The notes beneath the pieces were generated by a model. That model was not told the origin of the DNA. It did not search any database and saw nothing but the letters and a program-made list of their open reading frames with translations. Of a DNA stretch of 47,159 nt, positions 7,560-15,902 are shown one piece after another. Source of the stretch: Candidatus Saccharimonadota bacterium. GTDB lineage: Bacteria > Patescibacteriota > Saccharimonadia > Saccharimonadales > Saccharimonadaceae. How positions within the stretch are numbered: the stretch's first letter is position 1; every line of letters starts with the position of its first letter. The stretch covers positions 1 through 47,159 of the forward strand of contig JAATFU010000001.1 in assembly GCA_015655045.1 (NCBI GenBank), read 5' to 3'. The translations under genes were made by a program, and so were the position numbers.

Positions 7560-9323
7560 ATGGCACGCCTTCCTCAACCGGGTGGTGATAGTGGTCAATG
7601 GGGTGCTATTCTTAACGACTATCTCTCTCAGTCTCACGATGATGAAGGCAGCCTTAAGACGGGCTCTGTAGGCGCGACGCAATTAAGGCAAAGTTCGGTG
7701 ACAAGCTTCTCTCTTGCAGATGGCTCCGTCTCAACTCCCAAATTAGCAGATAATGCCGTGACGCCTGCGAAGCTCGATGCGTTAGGCACGGCGCACGGCA
7801 TTGCTTCTTTAGATGAAGATGCTAAACTTCCCGAAAGTCAGCTACCGGATCGACTGGGGGTGTCGAATCTTGATACTACTATCAACACCGCTATTAACGC
7901 AGCACTGGGTAATGCGGGAAGTGGCGCGACCGGTATTCGTCTCGATGCTCTCGCGGCTGGACAGCGACTTCGAGCAGTCACGGCAGGTAATCGTTCGGTG
8001 ACTGCATCTGGTGTTACCATAGGGACGCTTACCCCTGTGGCGACTATCAGCACCGTGACTGCGGCATCGTTGGGTGTGGCGACCATTACGGCGGTAGACG
8101 ACCTTGTCACCCTTCCATCTGCACATGGTCTTAAGATAAATGATGTGATCGTGTTCGGCACACTGACTGACGCGGCCGGACTCACCGCGGGCCAAGTGTT
8201 TTACGTCCAGGCAGTGCCTTCATCGACAACATTTAAAGTATCATCCTCATTCGGGGGTACTGTGCGCAATATTACGTCGGATGGTTCCGCCGTTGCAGTG
8301 TATCGACGCGAATTTGCTTACCTTCGAGGAGAAGGGTATATTAATCCAGCGCTACAAGTAGTAAGCACGCGTCCTGTCCAGGCGGCAACTACCACACCGC
8401 AATGGGATTATATTGGTCCCGACCCAACTATCATTACCGTTGGAACCGGAGTTGCTTCGGGTACGTATCTCGATACTTCATTCCGATACGATGGCGCAGC
8501 AATCGACCTTCTTTTACGAAATACTGGTGGCGATAAACAAATCTATATAGACGGACTCTACCTTACAACGATCACCAACGCAGCAATTACAGCGGCAGGA
8601 GCAGCGTCTGGTACGAATGCGCGTCTTCCACTAGTTTTTTCGAGCGCCGGTATCCGCATTATTCGTGTGTTTGAAATGTCATCTTCTGCTCGATTTGTTG
8701 GTATGGATGTACCTGCAGGACAGCGAATTATGTACCCAGCTGGGCGGGCCAAGGGTCCGCGTGTGCTTGTGGTTGGAGATTCATTTACCGAGGGAACAGG
8801 CGCAACCGGCGGGTACCCATGGGTAGTCTGGACATCCTGGCATATGGGCTGGATTGATGTATGGAAAGCGGGTGCGGGTTCGACTGGTTACGTGGCTGAT
8901 GGTACCCGACTCGCGCTTATCGATCGCTATACAAACGATATTATTGCACAAGCACCAGATATCTGCATCATCGCTATGGGGCTCAATGATCGGGTTAATT
9001 ACGAAACCGATCCAACCGCTACACTCTCGAGTATTGAGACAATTTGGGATGCAGTCCTAACTGCTTTGCCTGCGATGCAACTCATTATTATTGGTCCTTG
9101 GCCCACGAGTGGTGGGGTGAATCCTGCATCGGGTATCGTTAACCTCGACGCCGATTTATCGAGGCTGGCAGCTGAACGCGCCCTCCGTTATATTTCGCCT
9201 GTCTCAGAGGGCTGGACGTTCTCCCTATCAGATGATACTCATCCAGATGCAGCAGGTCACGAACTCCTTGGTTGGCGCGTTGCTGGTCACTTGGACGTGC
9301 CTTACATTGCGCCAAACTCATAG
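7560..9323 (+). CDS. Phage-tail-like surface protein with C-terminal SGNH/GDSL hydrolase
   Basis: The product is 587 aa with GGAG 11 nt before the ATG. The N-terminus (MARLPQPGGDSGQWGAILND...) matches the opening seen in actinophage minor tail/fibre proteins. It is followed by repeat-like units (SVTSFSLADGSVSTPKLADNAVTPAKL) typical of tail fibres, then a beta-rich middle (about 115-395). The C-terminal ~190 residues are an SGNH hydrolase: VVGDSFTEG (block I, Ser about 407), GLNDR (block III, about 471) and DDTHPDAAGH (Asp/His, about 557-566), so an esterase, lipase or sialate/acetyl-xylan-type deacetylase is likely. No signal peptide is visible, which is odd for a surface enzyme and fits a phage-derived or tailocin-like origin. 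It has its own terminator upstream and sits beside tRNA-Ser(CGA). Confidence 0.8.
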   Translation: MARLPQPGGDSGQWGAILNDYLSQSHDDEGSLKTGSVGATQLRQSSVTSFSLADGSVSTPKLADNAVTPAKLDALGTAHGIASLDEDAKLPESQLPDRLGVSNLDTTINTAINAALGNAGSGATGIRLDALAAGQRLRAVTAGNRSVTASGVTIGTLTPVATISTVTAASLGVATITAVDDLVTLPSAHGLKINDVIVFGTLTDAAGLTAGQVFYVQAVPSSTTFKVSSSFGGTVRNITSDGSAVAVYRREFAYLRGEGYINPALQVVSTRPVQAATTTPQWDYIGPDPTIITVGTGVASGTYLDTSFRYDGAAIDLLLRNTGGDKQIYIDGLYLTTITNAAITAAGAASGTNARLPLVFSSAGIRIIRVFEMSSSARFVGMDVPAGQRIMYPAGRAKGPRVLVVGDSFTEGTGATGGYPWVVWTSWHMGWIDVWKAGAGSTGYVADGTRLALIDRYTNDIIAQAPDICIIAMGLNDRVNYETDPTATLSSIETIWDAVLTALPAMQLIIIGPWPTSGGVNPASGIVNLDADLSRLAAERALRYISPVSEGWTFSLSDDTHPDAAGHELLGWRVAGHLDVPYIAPNS

Positions 9324-9353
9324 ACCTAAGGTATTATTTGGTATACTGGAGTC

Positions 9354-9755
9354 ATGCAAGAACCCTCTGTCTTTACAAAGATCGTTACTGGTGAAATTCC
9401 AGGCGAGGTTATTTATCAAGACGAAGAGGCATTTGTGCTATTGACGCGTGAACCTCTTTCGCTAGGCCACTGCTTGGTCATTCCGCGTCAACAGGTAGAC
9501 TCGCTCTGGGATCTCGAAGATACATCGTACACCCACTTGATGGCTATCGTTAAGCGTATGGCGCTTAAGCTCAGTCAGGTTTATGACTATCCGCGCATTG
9601 GCACTATGGTGGAGGGCTTTGGCGTGCCACACGCTCACATTCATGTCTTTGGTCTAGTCGAAGGGATTGAGCCAACCATTATTCGTCATGCCGCCAGTAA
9701 ACACAATGCGACGGCCGATGAGCTAAAACTCGAAGCCGATAAGCTGCGCATCTAA
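9354..9755 (+). CDS. HIT-family nucleotide hydrolase/transferase
   Basis: The product is 133 aa with the histidine-triad signature VPHAHIHVFG (about 88-97), preceded by VFTKIVTGEIPGEVIYQDE and the central GHCLVIPRQQVDSLWDL, all standard for Hint/HinT proteins acting on purine nucleoside phosphoramidates or dinucleotides in the cytosol. TATACT at 9342-9347 lies 6 nt from the ATG; GGAG sits in those 6 nt, but the promoter spacing implies a leaderless start. The stop overlaps the rlmH start (TAATG), so the two genes are co-transcribed and probably translationally coupled. Confidence 0.9.
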   Translation: MQEPSVFTKIVTGEIPGEVIYQDEEAFVLLTREPLSLGHCLVIPRQQVDSLWDLEDTSYTHLMAIVKRMALKLSQVYDYPRIGTMVEGFGVPHAHIHVFGLVEGIEPTIIRHAASKHNATADELKLEADKLRI

Positions 9756-10213
9756 TGCCCATCCGTATTTTGGCCGTCGGCAAAAAGCATGAGAGCTGGG
9801 TTTCTGAAGGCATCGAACGATACCAGAAGCGCTTAAAGAAGCCTTTTAATGTTGAGTGGGTACTTTTACCACATTCGAGCCAGGAGGGCCTAGGAGCGCG
9901 CCAGGACGAGTCAAAGCACATACTTTCGCGGCTTGACGCTTCTGCTTATGTAGTGTTACTTGACGAACGAGGAAAAATGCTTGATTCTCCGACGCTCGCG
10001 CGACTCCTACAGGCACCACTCGAGGCCTCACAACCAGTTGTAGTTGTTATCGGGGGCGCATATGGGGTTGATCAGCTGGTGCGTGATCGTGCCCAGGTAG
10101 TCTGGTCGCTATCCCCCCTCGTATTTCCTCATCAATTAGTACGCCTTATCCTGACCGAACAGCTCTATCGGGCTCAGGAAATCATTGCCAATGGCCCCTA
10201 TCATCACGCCTAA
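9755..10213 (+). CDS. rlmH: 23S rRNA pseudouridine-1915 N3-methyltransferase
   Basis: A SPOUT methyltransferase that methylates pseudouridine 1915 in helix 69 of 23S rRNA using SAM. The product is 152 aa, near the usual 155. Visible features are IRILAVGKKHESWVSEGIERYQKRL at the N-terminus, VVLLDERGKMLDSPTLA, the SAM-binding knot VVVVIGGAYGVDQLVRDRA, and the C-terminal FPHQLVRLILTEQLYRAQEIIANGPYHH. It is translationally coupled to the upstream HIT gene through a 1-nt stop/start overlap. Confidence 0.93.
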   Translation: MPIRILAVGKKHESWVSEGIERYQKRLKKPFNVEWVLLPHSSQEGLGARQDESKHILSRLDASAYVVLLDERGKMLDSPTLARLLQAPLEASQPVVVVIGGAYGVDQLVRDRAQVVWSLSPLVFPHQLVRLILTEQLYRAQEIIANGPYHHA

Positions 10214-10258
10214 AGAGGCGGTAGTGCGTAATCGGTCTTATTATTTGATGCCACACAA

Positions 10259-10287
10259 TTGACAATATACAAAGCTTATGCTATATT
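10259..10287 (+). promoter_or_regulatory. Near-consensus sigma-70 promoter
   Basis: TTGACA (10259-10264), 17-nt spacer, TATATT (10282-10287). It is the best -35/-10 pair in the window. It drives the 101-aa gene at 10314, giving a ~20-nt leader. Confidence 0.75.
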
Positions 10288-10313
10288 GAGTCTGTAAACA
10301 TCTAAAAATAAAC

Positions 10314-10619
10314 ATGCTACCGTATATAAATCCCCTCCCCATTGTCATTACTATCGCCGCCGCTCTCGGTATTCTCTTTCATGATACTCAGTTTGACCAC
10401 GCGGCAAGTGCTGCTTTGATGACACCAGTGAGCCTCTCGAGCTACGGAAGTGTTGAAACCGCGCTCCATTTAAATGACCAACATACGCATGTAGAGCGAG
10501 TCTCTTTTTCTAATTCGCAGCCTGTGACGCAACCCCGCTCGGATGATAAGAAATATATTCTCCAAAAGAAGTTAGTGAGTACTACTTTTGGAAGCGAATA
10601 TAGCTGGCCATCAATTTAG
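10314..10619 (+). CDS. Small membrane-anchored or secreted hypothetical protein, 101 aa
   Basis: Residues 7-24 (LPIVITIAAALGILFHD) form one hydrophobic helix, either a signal anchor or a signal peptide with possible cleavage around HAASAA. The remaining ~70 residues are polar, Ser/Thr/Gln/His-rich and end in SEYSWPSI. I do not recognise a family. The strong promoter just upstream argues that the gene is real and well expressed. No Shine-Dalgarno is seen, only an A-rich leader (AAAAATAAAC). The convergent valS stop lies 5 nt downstream. Confidence 0.6.
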   Translation: MLPYINPLPIVITIAAALGILFHDTQFDHAASAALMTPVSLSSYGSVETALHLNDQHTHVERVSFSNSQPVTQPRSDDKKYILQKKLVSTTFGSEYSWPSI

Positions 10620-10623
10620 CCAT

Positions 10624-13173
10624 TTAGCTTAAGATAGTGAGCTCATTTTCGAGTCGTGTTGCTAGTGCCCTCTTCTCATTTAGCTGTGTACGCGATTCCT
10701 CGACAAGCGTTGCGGGTGCCTTCGCAATATAGGCCTCATTTGCTAGGCGCGCCTCGAGTGCCTGAATCATTGCGTGAGTCTCAGCCAGACGTGTCTCGAG
10801 ATTTGTCTGGTGTTCGTACAGCGTTTCTTCGGAGACATCTAGCCACGCCTGCCGCCCACTCAAAGCAAGGCGAAGACCACGGGGCTGATCTGCTGTTTGC
10901 AGAGATTTTAGGCGAGCGAGTCGTTGGATGAGACTACCATTATCCGTAATTAGACTATCGTCTTGATACAGCAGTGTGTATCGCTCATTACCAGGTAATT
11001 CGGCCGTAATATAACGGATTTCCATAATTAACTGTTGGAGTTGGGCAAATTCTGCGGCCATAAGTTCGTCATAGGGCATCCCCTCAGGCCAGCTCGTTGT
11101 CATGAGTAGATCAGTGTGCCAGCTGAGGGTTTGCCAAATTGTTTCGGTGACAAAAGGAGCAAATGGGTGAGCTAACTTTAAGCTGGTATCGAGTACCCAG
11201 GCAAGCATTGCGGGGTTGTCCTCTTGTTTGCTGGCTTCAATAAACCAATCAGCGACACTATCCCAGACGGCATGGTACACGCTCTCACCTGCCTCGGCAA
11301 AACGATAGTCTTCAAGTTGACGTTGGATTGTGGTTGCCGCGTTATTAAGCTCGTTCGTAATCCAGTGATCGGCCAAGCTCTTTGGCTCAGGGGGAACGAT
11401 AACAAATGAATCTCCGAGTTTATCTTCGACAAATCGGGCAATATTCCAAAGTTTATTACAGAAGTTACGAGCCGATGTGACTTTACTGAGGCTGAACGCC
11501 TGATTTTGTCCTGCGCTACGGCTTGCGACAAGCCCAAGGCGCAAGGCATCGGAACCAAATTCGGCAATTGTCTCCACCGGATTAATAACGTTCCCCTTAC
11601 TCTTACTCATCTTGGCACCCTTTTCATCTAGTACCATCCCATGTAAATAGACATGACGGAATGGTACTTGATCAGTGACGTAGAGCCCTAGCATAATCAT
11701 GCGGGCAATCCAACGATCGAGCAAATCACCTCCCGTTTCCATAACGCTATTGGGATAGAAGCGACTAAGGGGCCCATGTTCAAGAGCATCGGTGACAATA
11801 AAAGGCCATTGGCCACTGCTAAACCAGGTATCAAAGGTATCCTCTTCTCGTCGGTAGGTGTGGCCATTCACGGCAATAGTCTTCTCGTCCACGCGTTCAT
11901 CGAATATCCAGTCGTTTGGATTATTGACATTTTGGAAGGCAGGAATTGGAATGCCCCACGGTATCTGACGCGAGAGGTTCCAGTCGTGGAGGTTATCAAG
12001 ATATTGAATCAAAATGCGACGTCGGCTCTCGGGTGTGAAGCTAATTTCACCAGCTTCTAGGGCTTGTTTCGCGCGTTGTGCGAGGGGCTGAATCTTTAAG
12101 AACCACTGATCTTTAATAAGTGGCTGAATGGGTAGCCCACTTTTGTAATCATAGCCCACAGAGTGTTCGATGGTTGTTTCGCCTCGAATAAGCTCTTGGG
12201 CCTGAAGAGCTGCCAGGACTCTTTTTCGTGCCGCCTCTGGAGTCAGGCCCAGAAACTCCGGAGGGGTATTAATCATGGTGCCATCAAAGTCAATCACTTG
12301 AAGACGAGGCAAATTATGACGCTCCCCTACTTCAAAATCATTGGGGTCGTGAGCAGGGGTAATTTTAACCGCCCCCGTTCCGAAGGCAGGATCAACATAC
12401 TCGTCGGCAATGACGGGAATTTCTCGATCAGTTAAGGGGAGTAGAACGCGACTCCCGATGAAGGACTTATAGCGCTCGTCGTTTGGATTGACAGCGATGG
12501 CCGTATCACCAAATAATGTCTCGGGTCGAGTCGTGGCGATGACGATTTCGCCGATTTTGTCGAGGGTGGGATAAGCAATGTGCCAAAGCGTCCCCTTCTC
12601 TGTTTTATGATCAACTTCAATATCGGCGTAGCTGGTTTGGTATTTAGTACTGTAATTAACAATCCGCTCACCTCTGTAGATGAGGCCTTCGTCCCACAGC
12701 TTCTTAAAAGTCCCATAGACTGTTTTGATAACCCTCTCATCAAGGGTAAAAACAAGGTCTTTCCAGCTCGCACTTACCCCGAGAGCACGGAGTTGAAGCT
12801 CCATGTTGCCCCGCTGGCTGTCCACGAAGTTCCAGACCTGGCTATAGAGCTGTTCACGTGAAAAGTCAAAACGGCTTTTGCCTTCTTTCTCGAGAACCTT
12901 TTCATAGACAACCCAGGTTTCAAAACCGGCGTGGTCGGCGCCAGGTATATAGATAACGTCTCGCCCTCGCATTCGGTAGTAGCGAGCTAAAATATCTTCA
13001 AGTCCCACGGTAAGGGCATGACCAATATGGAGATTTCCGTTGGCATTAGGTGGTGGCATGACGACACTAAACGGTTCTCCGACTCCTGTCGGATGAAACG
13101 CTCCACTTTGTTCCCATAGGGCATAGATATTTGGCTCGTATTGATTAGGGTCATACGCTTTCGCTAGTTTCAT
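10624..13173 (-). CDS. valS: Valyl-tRNA synthetase
   Basis: Class I synthetase charging tRNA-Val. The product is 849 aa, typical of the bacterial enzyme. Features in order: PPPNANGNLHIGHAL (HIGH signature, about 40-54), GADHAGFETWVVYEK, the editing domain with TTRPETLFGDTAIAV and GTGAVKITPAHDPNDFE, GGDLLDRWIARMIMLGLY, GAKMSKSKGNVINP (KMSKS), the anticodon-binding helical domain, and a C-terminal coiled-coil arm (LEARLANEAYIAKAPATLVEE). The second signature flank is ANG rather than the common VTG. The ATG is preceded by AAGG. The promoter carries two palindromes overlapping its -35 and start point (13194-13240), so expression is probably repressor-controlled; no T-box is seen. Confidence 0.96.
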   Translation of the reverse strand: MKLAKAYDPNQYEPNIYALWEQSGAFHPTGVGEPFSVVMPPPNANGNLHIGHALTVGLEDILARYYRMRGRDVIYIPGADHAGFETWVVYEKVLEKEGKSRFDFSREQLYSQVWNFVDSQRGNMELQLRALGVSASWKDLVFTLDERVIKTVYGTFKKLWDEGLIYRGERIVNYSTKYQTSYADIEVDHKTEKGTLWHIAYPTLDKIGEIVIATTRPETLFGDTAIAVNPNDERYKSFIGSRVLLPLTDREIPVIADEYVDPAFGTGAVKITPAHDPNDFEVGERHNLPRLQVIDFDGTMINTPPEFLGLTPEAARKRVLAALQAQELIRGETTIEHSVGYDYKSGLPIQPLIKDQWFLKIQPLAQRAKQALEAGEISFTPESRRRILIQYLDNLHDWNLSRQIPWGIPIPAFQNVNNPNDWIFDERVDEKTIAVNGHTYRREEDTFDTWFSSGQWPFIVTDALEHGPLSRFYPNSVMETGGDLLDRWIARMIMLGLYVTDQVPFRHVYLHGMVLDEKGAKMSKSKGNVINPVETIAEFGSDALRLGLVASRSAGQNQAFSLSKVTSARNFCNKLWNIARFVEDKLGDSFVIVPPEPKSLADHWITNELNNAATTIQRQLEDYRFAEAGESVYHAVWDSVADWFIEASKQEDNPAMLAWVLDTSLKLAHPFAPFVTETIWQTLSWHTDLLMTTSWPEGMPYDELMAAEFAQLQQLIMEIRYITAELPGNERYTLLYQDDSLITDNGSLIQRLARLKSLQTADQPRGLRLALSGRQAWLDVSEETLYEHQTNLETRLAETHAMIQALEARLANEAYIAKAPATLVEESRTQLNEKRALATRLENELTILS

Positions 13174-13193
13174 GTTGGCAACCTTACTTATAT

Positions 13194-13240
13194 TTTCACG
13201 TGAAATTTATAGTATAGCGGAAAGAATTTTCATGTGAAAA
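13194..13240. promoter_or_regulatory. Paired TTTCACGTGAAA-type operators around the valS promoter
   Basis: TTTCACGTGAAA (13194-13205) is a perfect palindrome. TTTTCATGTGAAAA (13227-13240) has 6-bp arms; the centres are 34 bp apart. The minus-strand -10 TATACT (plus 13211-13216) lies between them; the first palindrome covers the expected start point, the second the -35. Further half-sites TTTCAC occur near 13246 and 13272, towards the divergent femAB-like gene. Confidence 0.6.
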
Positions 13241-13312
13241 GTGCATTTCACTCTCTCGCTCACCCACCTGTTTTCACCTTTAATTATACCATGACGTTGT
13301 ATAATGGGGTAT

Positions 13313-14305
13313 ATGACAACAGTGAGGGTATGCCAAGATCAAGAAGAGTGGGACGAGTATGTCCTTGAGCACGAGGGCCATCCGCTCCAATTATGGGGTT
13401 GGGGCCAAGTTAAAACTGCCCACGGATGGGTAGCTGATCGATTATTTGCATATGACGATGAGGATAGGGTAGTAGCTGCTGCCCAAATCCTCACTCGACA
13501 CCTACCATGGCCCTTACGAGCTTTTTCATACGTTCCTCGGGGGCCTCTAGGTAGCCAGGCGAGTGATCAAACGTTTCTTGATCTACTTGCCGACTATGTT
13601 AAGCGACACCACCATTCAGTAGCGCTTTCGCTTGAACCTGACACAGAGGAGTTTCTACTGCCGCACGGCTGGCAGAAGTCGGTGAACAAAGTACTGCCCG
13701 CTCAAACAATTATTCTGGACCTTACAAAGAGCGATAGTGACTTATTGGCCGCTATGGCCAAGAAAACACGACAGTACATTCGTAAATCTGCAGCAGAGGC
13801 TATGGCTATTAAACAAGTGCGTAGTCGTGATGAACTTAATAAATGTCTGGCTATCTATCATCAAACCTCGAAACGGGCCAATTTTGGGCTACACGATGAC
13901 CAGTATTACTATGATGTATTCAATCAAATGGAAGACCATGCGGTTATTTTTGCTGCCTACGTTGAGAATGTACCGGTAGCTTTCTTGTGGCTTGCCCTTA
14001 GCGCAGAAACGGCATTTGAGCAGTATGGAGGCGTGAATGAAGTGGGTCAACAACTGCGGGTTAACTATGCGCTCAAATGGTACGCTATTCGAAAAGCAAA
14101 GGAGTGGGGGATCAATCGCTATGACTTCGGTGGACTACTCGGCGATGGGGAAGGGGTAACTACTTTTAAAAAAGGATGGACCGACCACGAAACTGAATTA
14201 GTGGGTACGTTTGATAAGCCTCTGTCTGCCTGGTATGGTCTATGGAAAAGCGGCCTTCCCGCTGCTAAATCCTTTGTGCATCGACTACGATCTATGAAGA
14301 AGTAG
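13313..14305 (+). CDS. FemAB/FemX-type peptidoglycan aminoacyltransferase (copy 1)
   Basis: The product is 330 aa from ATG 13313; the start at 13304 is rejected because it lies inside the -10 box (TATAAT 13300-13305, 7 nt from 13313), which gives a leaderless mRNA. It is two GNAT-like halves, as in Fem ligases: LWGWGQVKTAHGW and LPWPLRAFSYVPRGPLG in the first, and AAMAKKTRQYIRKSAAE, FAAYVENVPVAFLWLAL, AFEQYGGVNE and NRYDFGGLLGDGEGVTTFKKGW in the second. Fem proteins transfer amino acids from aminoacyl-tRNA to the lipid II stem peptide on the inner membrane face. With the MurE-like ligase and the second Fem copy nearby, a cross-bridge role is likely. It is divergent from valS. Confidence 0.88.
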   Translation: MTTVRVCQDQEEWDEYVLEHEGHPLQLWGWGQVKTAHGWVADRLFAYDDEDRVVAAAQILTRHLPWPLRAFSYVPRGPLGSQASDQTFLDLLADYVKRHHHSVALSLEPDTEEFLLPHGWQKSVNKVLPAQTIILDLTKSDSDLLAAMAKKTRQYIRKSAAEAMAIKQVRSRDELNKCLAIYHQTSKRANFGLHDDQYYYDVFNQMEDHAVIFAAYVENVPVAFLWLALSAETAFEQYGGVNEVGQQLRVNYALKWYAIRKAKEWGINRYDFGGLLGDGEGVTTFKKGWTDHETELVGTFDKPLSAWYGLWKSGLPAAKSFVHRLRSMKK

Positions 14306-14642
14306 GCCCAGTTTCTACGCGAATTCTTGAGGTCATAAACTTGCCGATGTTTCGGCGCTGCTGTCTAACGGGGTGAGAAGCTTCGGCTACGGGAGCTGCC
14401 TCAATTGTTTCGGAACCGGGCATAAACGCATCGATACTCACAACCTCTTTTCCTATGAGCCTGTGAATCTCTTGTGTCTGGAAGTCAAAGTCCACTCGAG
14501 CGAGTTCACGTTCTTCAGGGGTTGCGTGTGGGTCATGAAACTCGGCCCATGCATTATGTTGGATACTCTCACGAGACTCAATTGACGGTAGGCCATTTGG
14601 CCCAAAACGTTCAGCTAGGATTGCTTGTATTCGCTCGCTCAT
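14292..14642 (-). CDS. Hypothetical protein, 116 aa
   Basis: Start chosen at ATG 14642 (MSERIQAILAERFG); a 15-residue longer version from 14687 begins with a weak hydrophobic stretch and is less likely. The protein is soluble and helical, with an acidic middle (PEERELARVDFDFQTQEIHRLIG) and a basic tail (PVRQQRRNIGKFMTSRIRVE). I recognise no family. The coding sequence overlaps the end of the convergent femAB-like gene by 14 nt. No clear Shine-Dalgarno is seen, but codon usage is that of the neighbours. Confidence 0.6.
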   Translation of the reverse strand: MSERIQAILAERFGPNGLPSIESRESIQHNAWAEFHDPHATPEERELARVDFDFQTQEIHRLIGKEVVSIDAFMPGSETIEAAPVAEASHPVRQQRRNIGKFMTSRIRVETGPTSS

Positions 14643-14721
14643 GGCTTTGTGATTCCGTCTATGCTTATATGCAATGAATATTAGCACATTAATGCATAAA
14701 AGTCAATAAGCTGTTGTTTTA

Positions 14722-15765
14722 TTACCAAGTTGTTTTAGTCATAGAGAGACTGGGAATAACTTCAAGATCGAATGGATTGGTTGGCTGTTTCTTCTGGGCA
14801 TAATAGTATCCCAGCGTAGCAACCATAGCCCCATTATCAGTACATAAGTTCATCGGCGCATAGTCAATCTGTAGGGGGAGACGCTCACTGAGTTGACGGC
14901 GAAGTTCTTGGTTCGCGGCAACGCCCCCAGCGATAACAACTGATTTCGGATTGTACGCGGTAAAAGCCCGTTGTGTCTTGTCGACAAGCGTCTCAATAGC
15001 AATGCGCTGGAAACTAGCAGCAAAATTATCTCGCTGAACGTCACTGAGAAGCCCCGCAAGCTCGTGGGAAGGAAAAGTAATGTCAACGCCTACCTCACGT
15101 TGAACGGCCCTTAATACGGCCGTTTTAAGGCCCGAGAAGCTAAAGTCATATGCACCCGCAAGTTTTGCTTTCGGGAGAGGGTAAGCAAAAGGATCGCCGT
15201 CGAGAGCGGCAGCGGCAATAGCGGGACCACCCGGGTAGGGAAGGCCGATAATCTTTGCTACTTTATCAAACGCTTCGCCAATCGCATCATCTTGGGTCTG
15301 GCCGAGTAGCTCATAATCTCCGTGGTCTCGAAAGAGAACAAGTTGACTGTGTCCACCCGACACGATCAGGGCCAGCATAGGGAATTCCGGTGCTTTGTTG
15401 TTGAGGAAGTTGGCATAGACGTGGGCCTCCACGTGGTGGATAGGGAAGAGTGGTTTTTTCTTAAGAAGCGCTAAGGTGCGCGCAGCAAGGGTACCGACAA
15501 GAAGAGAGCCAACCAGGCCGGGTGCATAGGTCACGGCAATGGCGTCAATGTCATCCCAGGTAAGCTGGGCATCTGCAAGCGCCTGATTAATAACAGGATT
15601 GACGACCTCAATGTGACTTCGAGCCGCGACCTCTGGGACTACGCCGCCATACTGAGCATGAATATCAATTTGAGAATTCACGACGTTACTTAAAAGAATC
15701 CGTCCATCTTCGACGACCGATGCGGCTGTTTCGTCACAGCTACTTTCAATACCAAGTACTTTCAT
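14722..15765 (-). CDS. tsaD: tRNA N6-threonylcarbamoyladenosine transferase subunit TsaD
   Basis: Transfers the threonylcarbamoyl group from TC-AMP to A37 of ANN-reading tRNAs, working with TsaB and TsaE. The product is 347 aa. The ASKHA fold is evident: MKVLGIESSCDETAASVV at the start, the metal-binding HHVEAHVYANF, LALIVSGGHSQLV, DDAIGEAFDKVAKIIGLPYPGGPAI, DFSFSGLKTAV, and VVIAGGVAANQELR with a late metal Asp in CTDNGAMVA. TACCAT lies 7 nt before the ATG, a weaker member of the leaderless set. TsaB and TsaE are not in the window. Confidence 0.95.
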   Translation of the reverse strand: MKVLGIESSCDETAASVVEDGRILLSNVVNSQIDIHAQYGGVVPEVAARSHIEVVNPVINQALADAQLTWDDIDAIAVTYAPGLVGSLLVGTLAARTLALLKKKPLFPIHHVEAHVYANFLNNKAPEFPMLALIVSGGHSQLVLFRDHGDYELLGQTQDDAIGEAFDKVAKIIGLPYPGGPAIAAAALDGDPFAYPLPKAKLAGAYDFSFSGLKTAVLRAVQREVGVDITFPSHELAGLLSDVQRDNFAASFQRIAIETLVDKTQRAFTAYNPKSVVIAGGVAANQELRRQLSERLPLQIDYAPMNLCTDNGAMVATLGYYYAQKKQPTNPFDLEVIPSLSMTKTTW

Positions 15766-15902
15766 CTCTTCTATGGTAGCACGTTCCTATAGGGGTGGGC
15801 TAGAGAAGAGTAGGGAACATGAAGTGGCTCACGCTTTAATAAATAGCCACCCTACCGTTGCTAGAAAGCGACAATCTTGAGCTTCATGGGTATAATAACC
15901 AC

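Noticed and set aside
7842-8195. Long minus-strand ORFs opposite the SGNH protein and other genes
   Set aside because: They are shadows of strong coding frames and lack ribosome sites or recognisable products.
13174-13300. T-box leader for valS
   Set aside because: No T-box consensus or specifier stem; the leader is too short and the palindromes flank the promoter, as for a protein operator.
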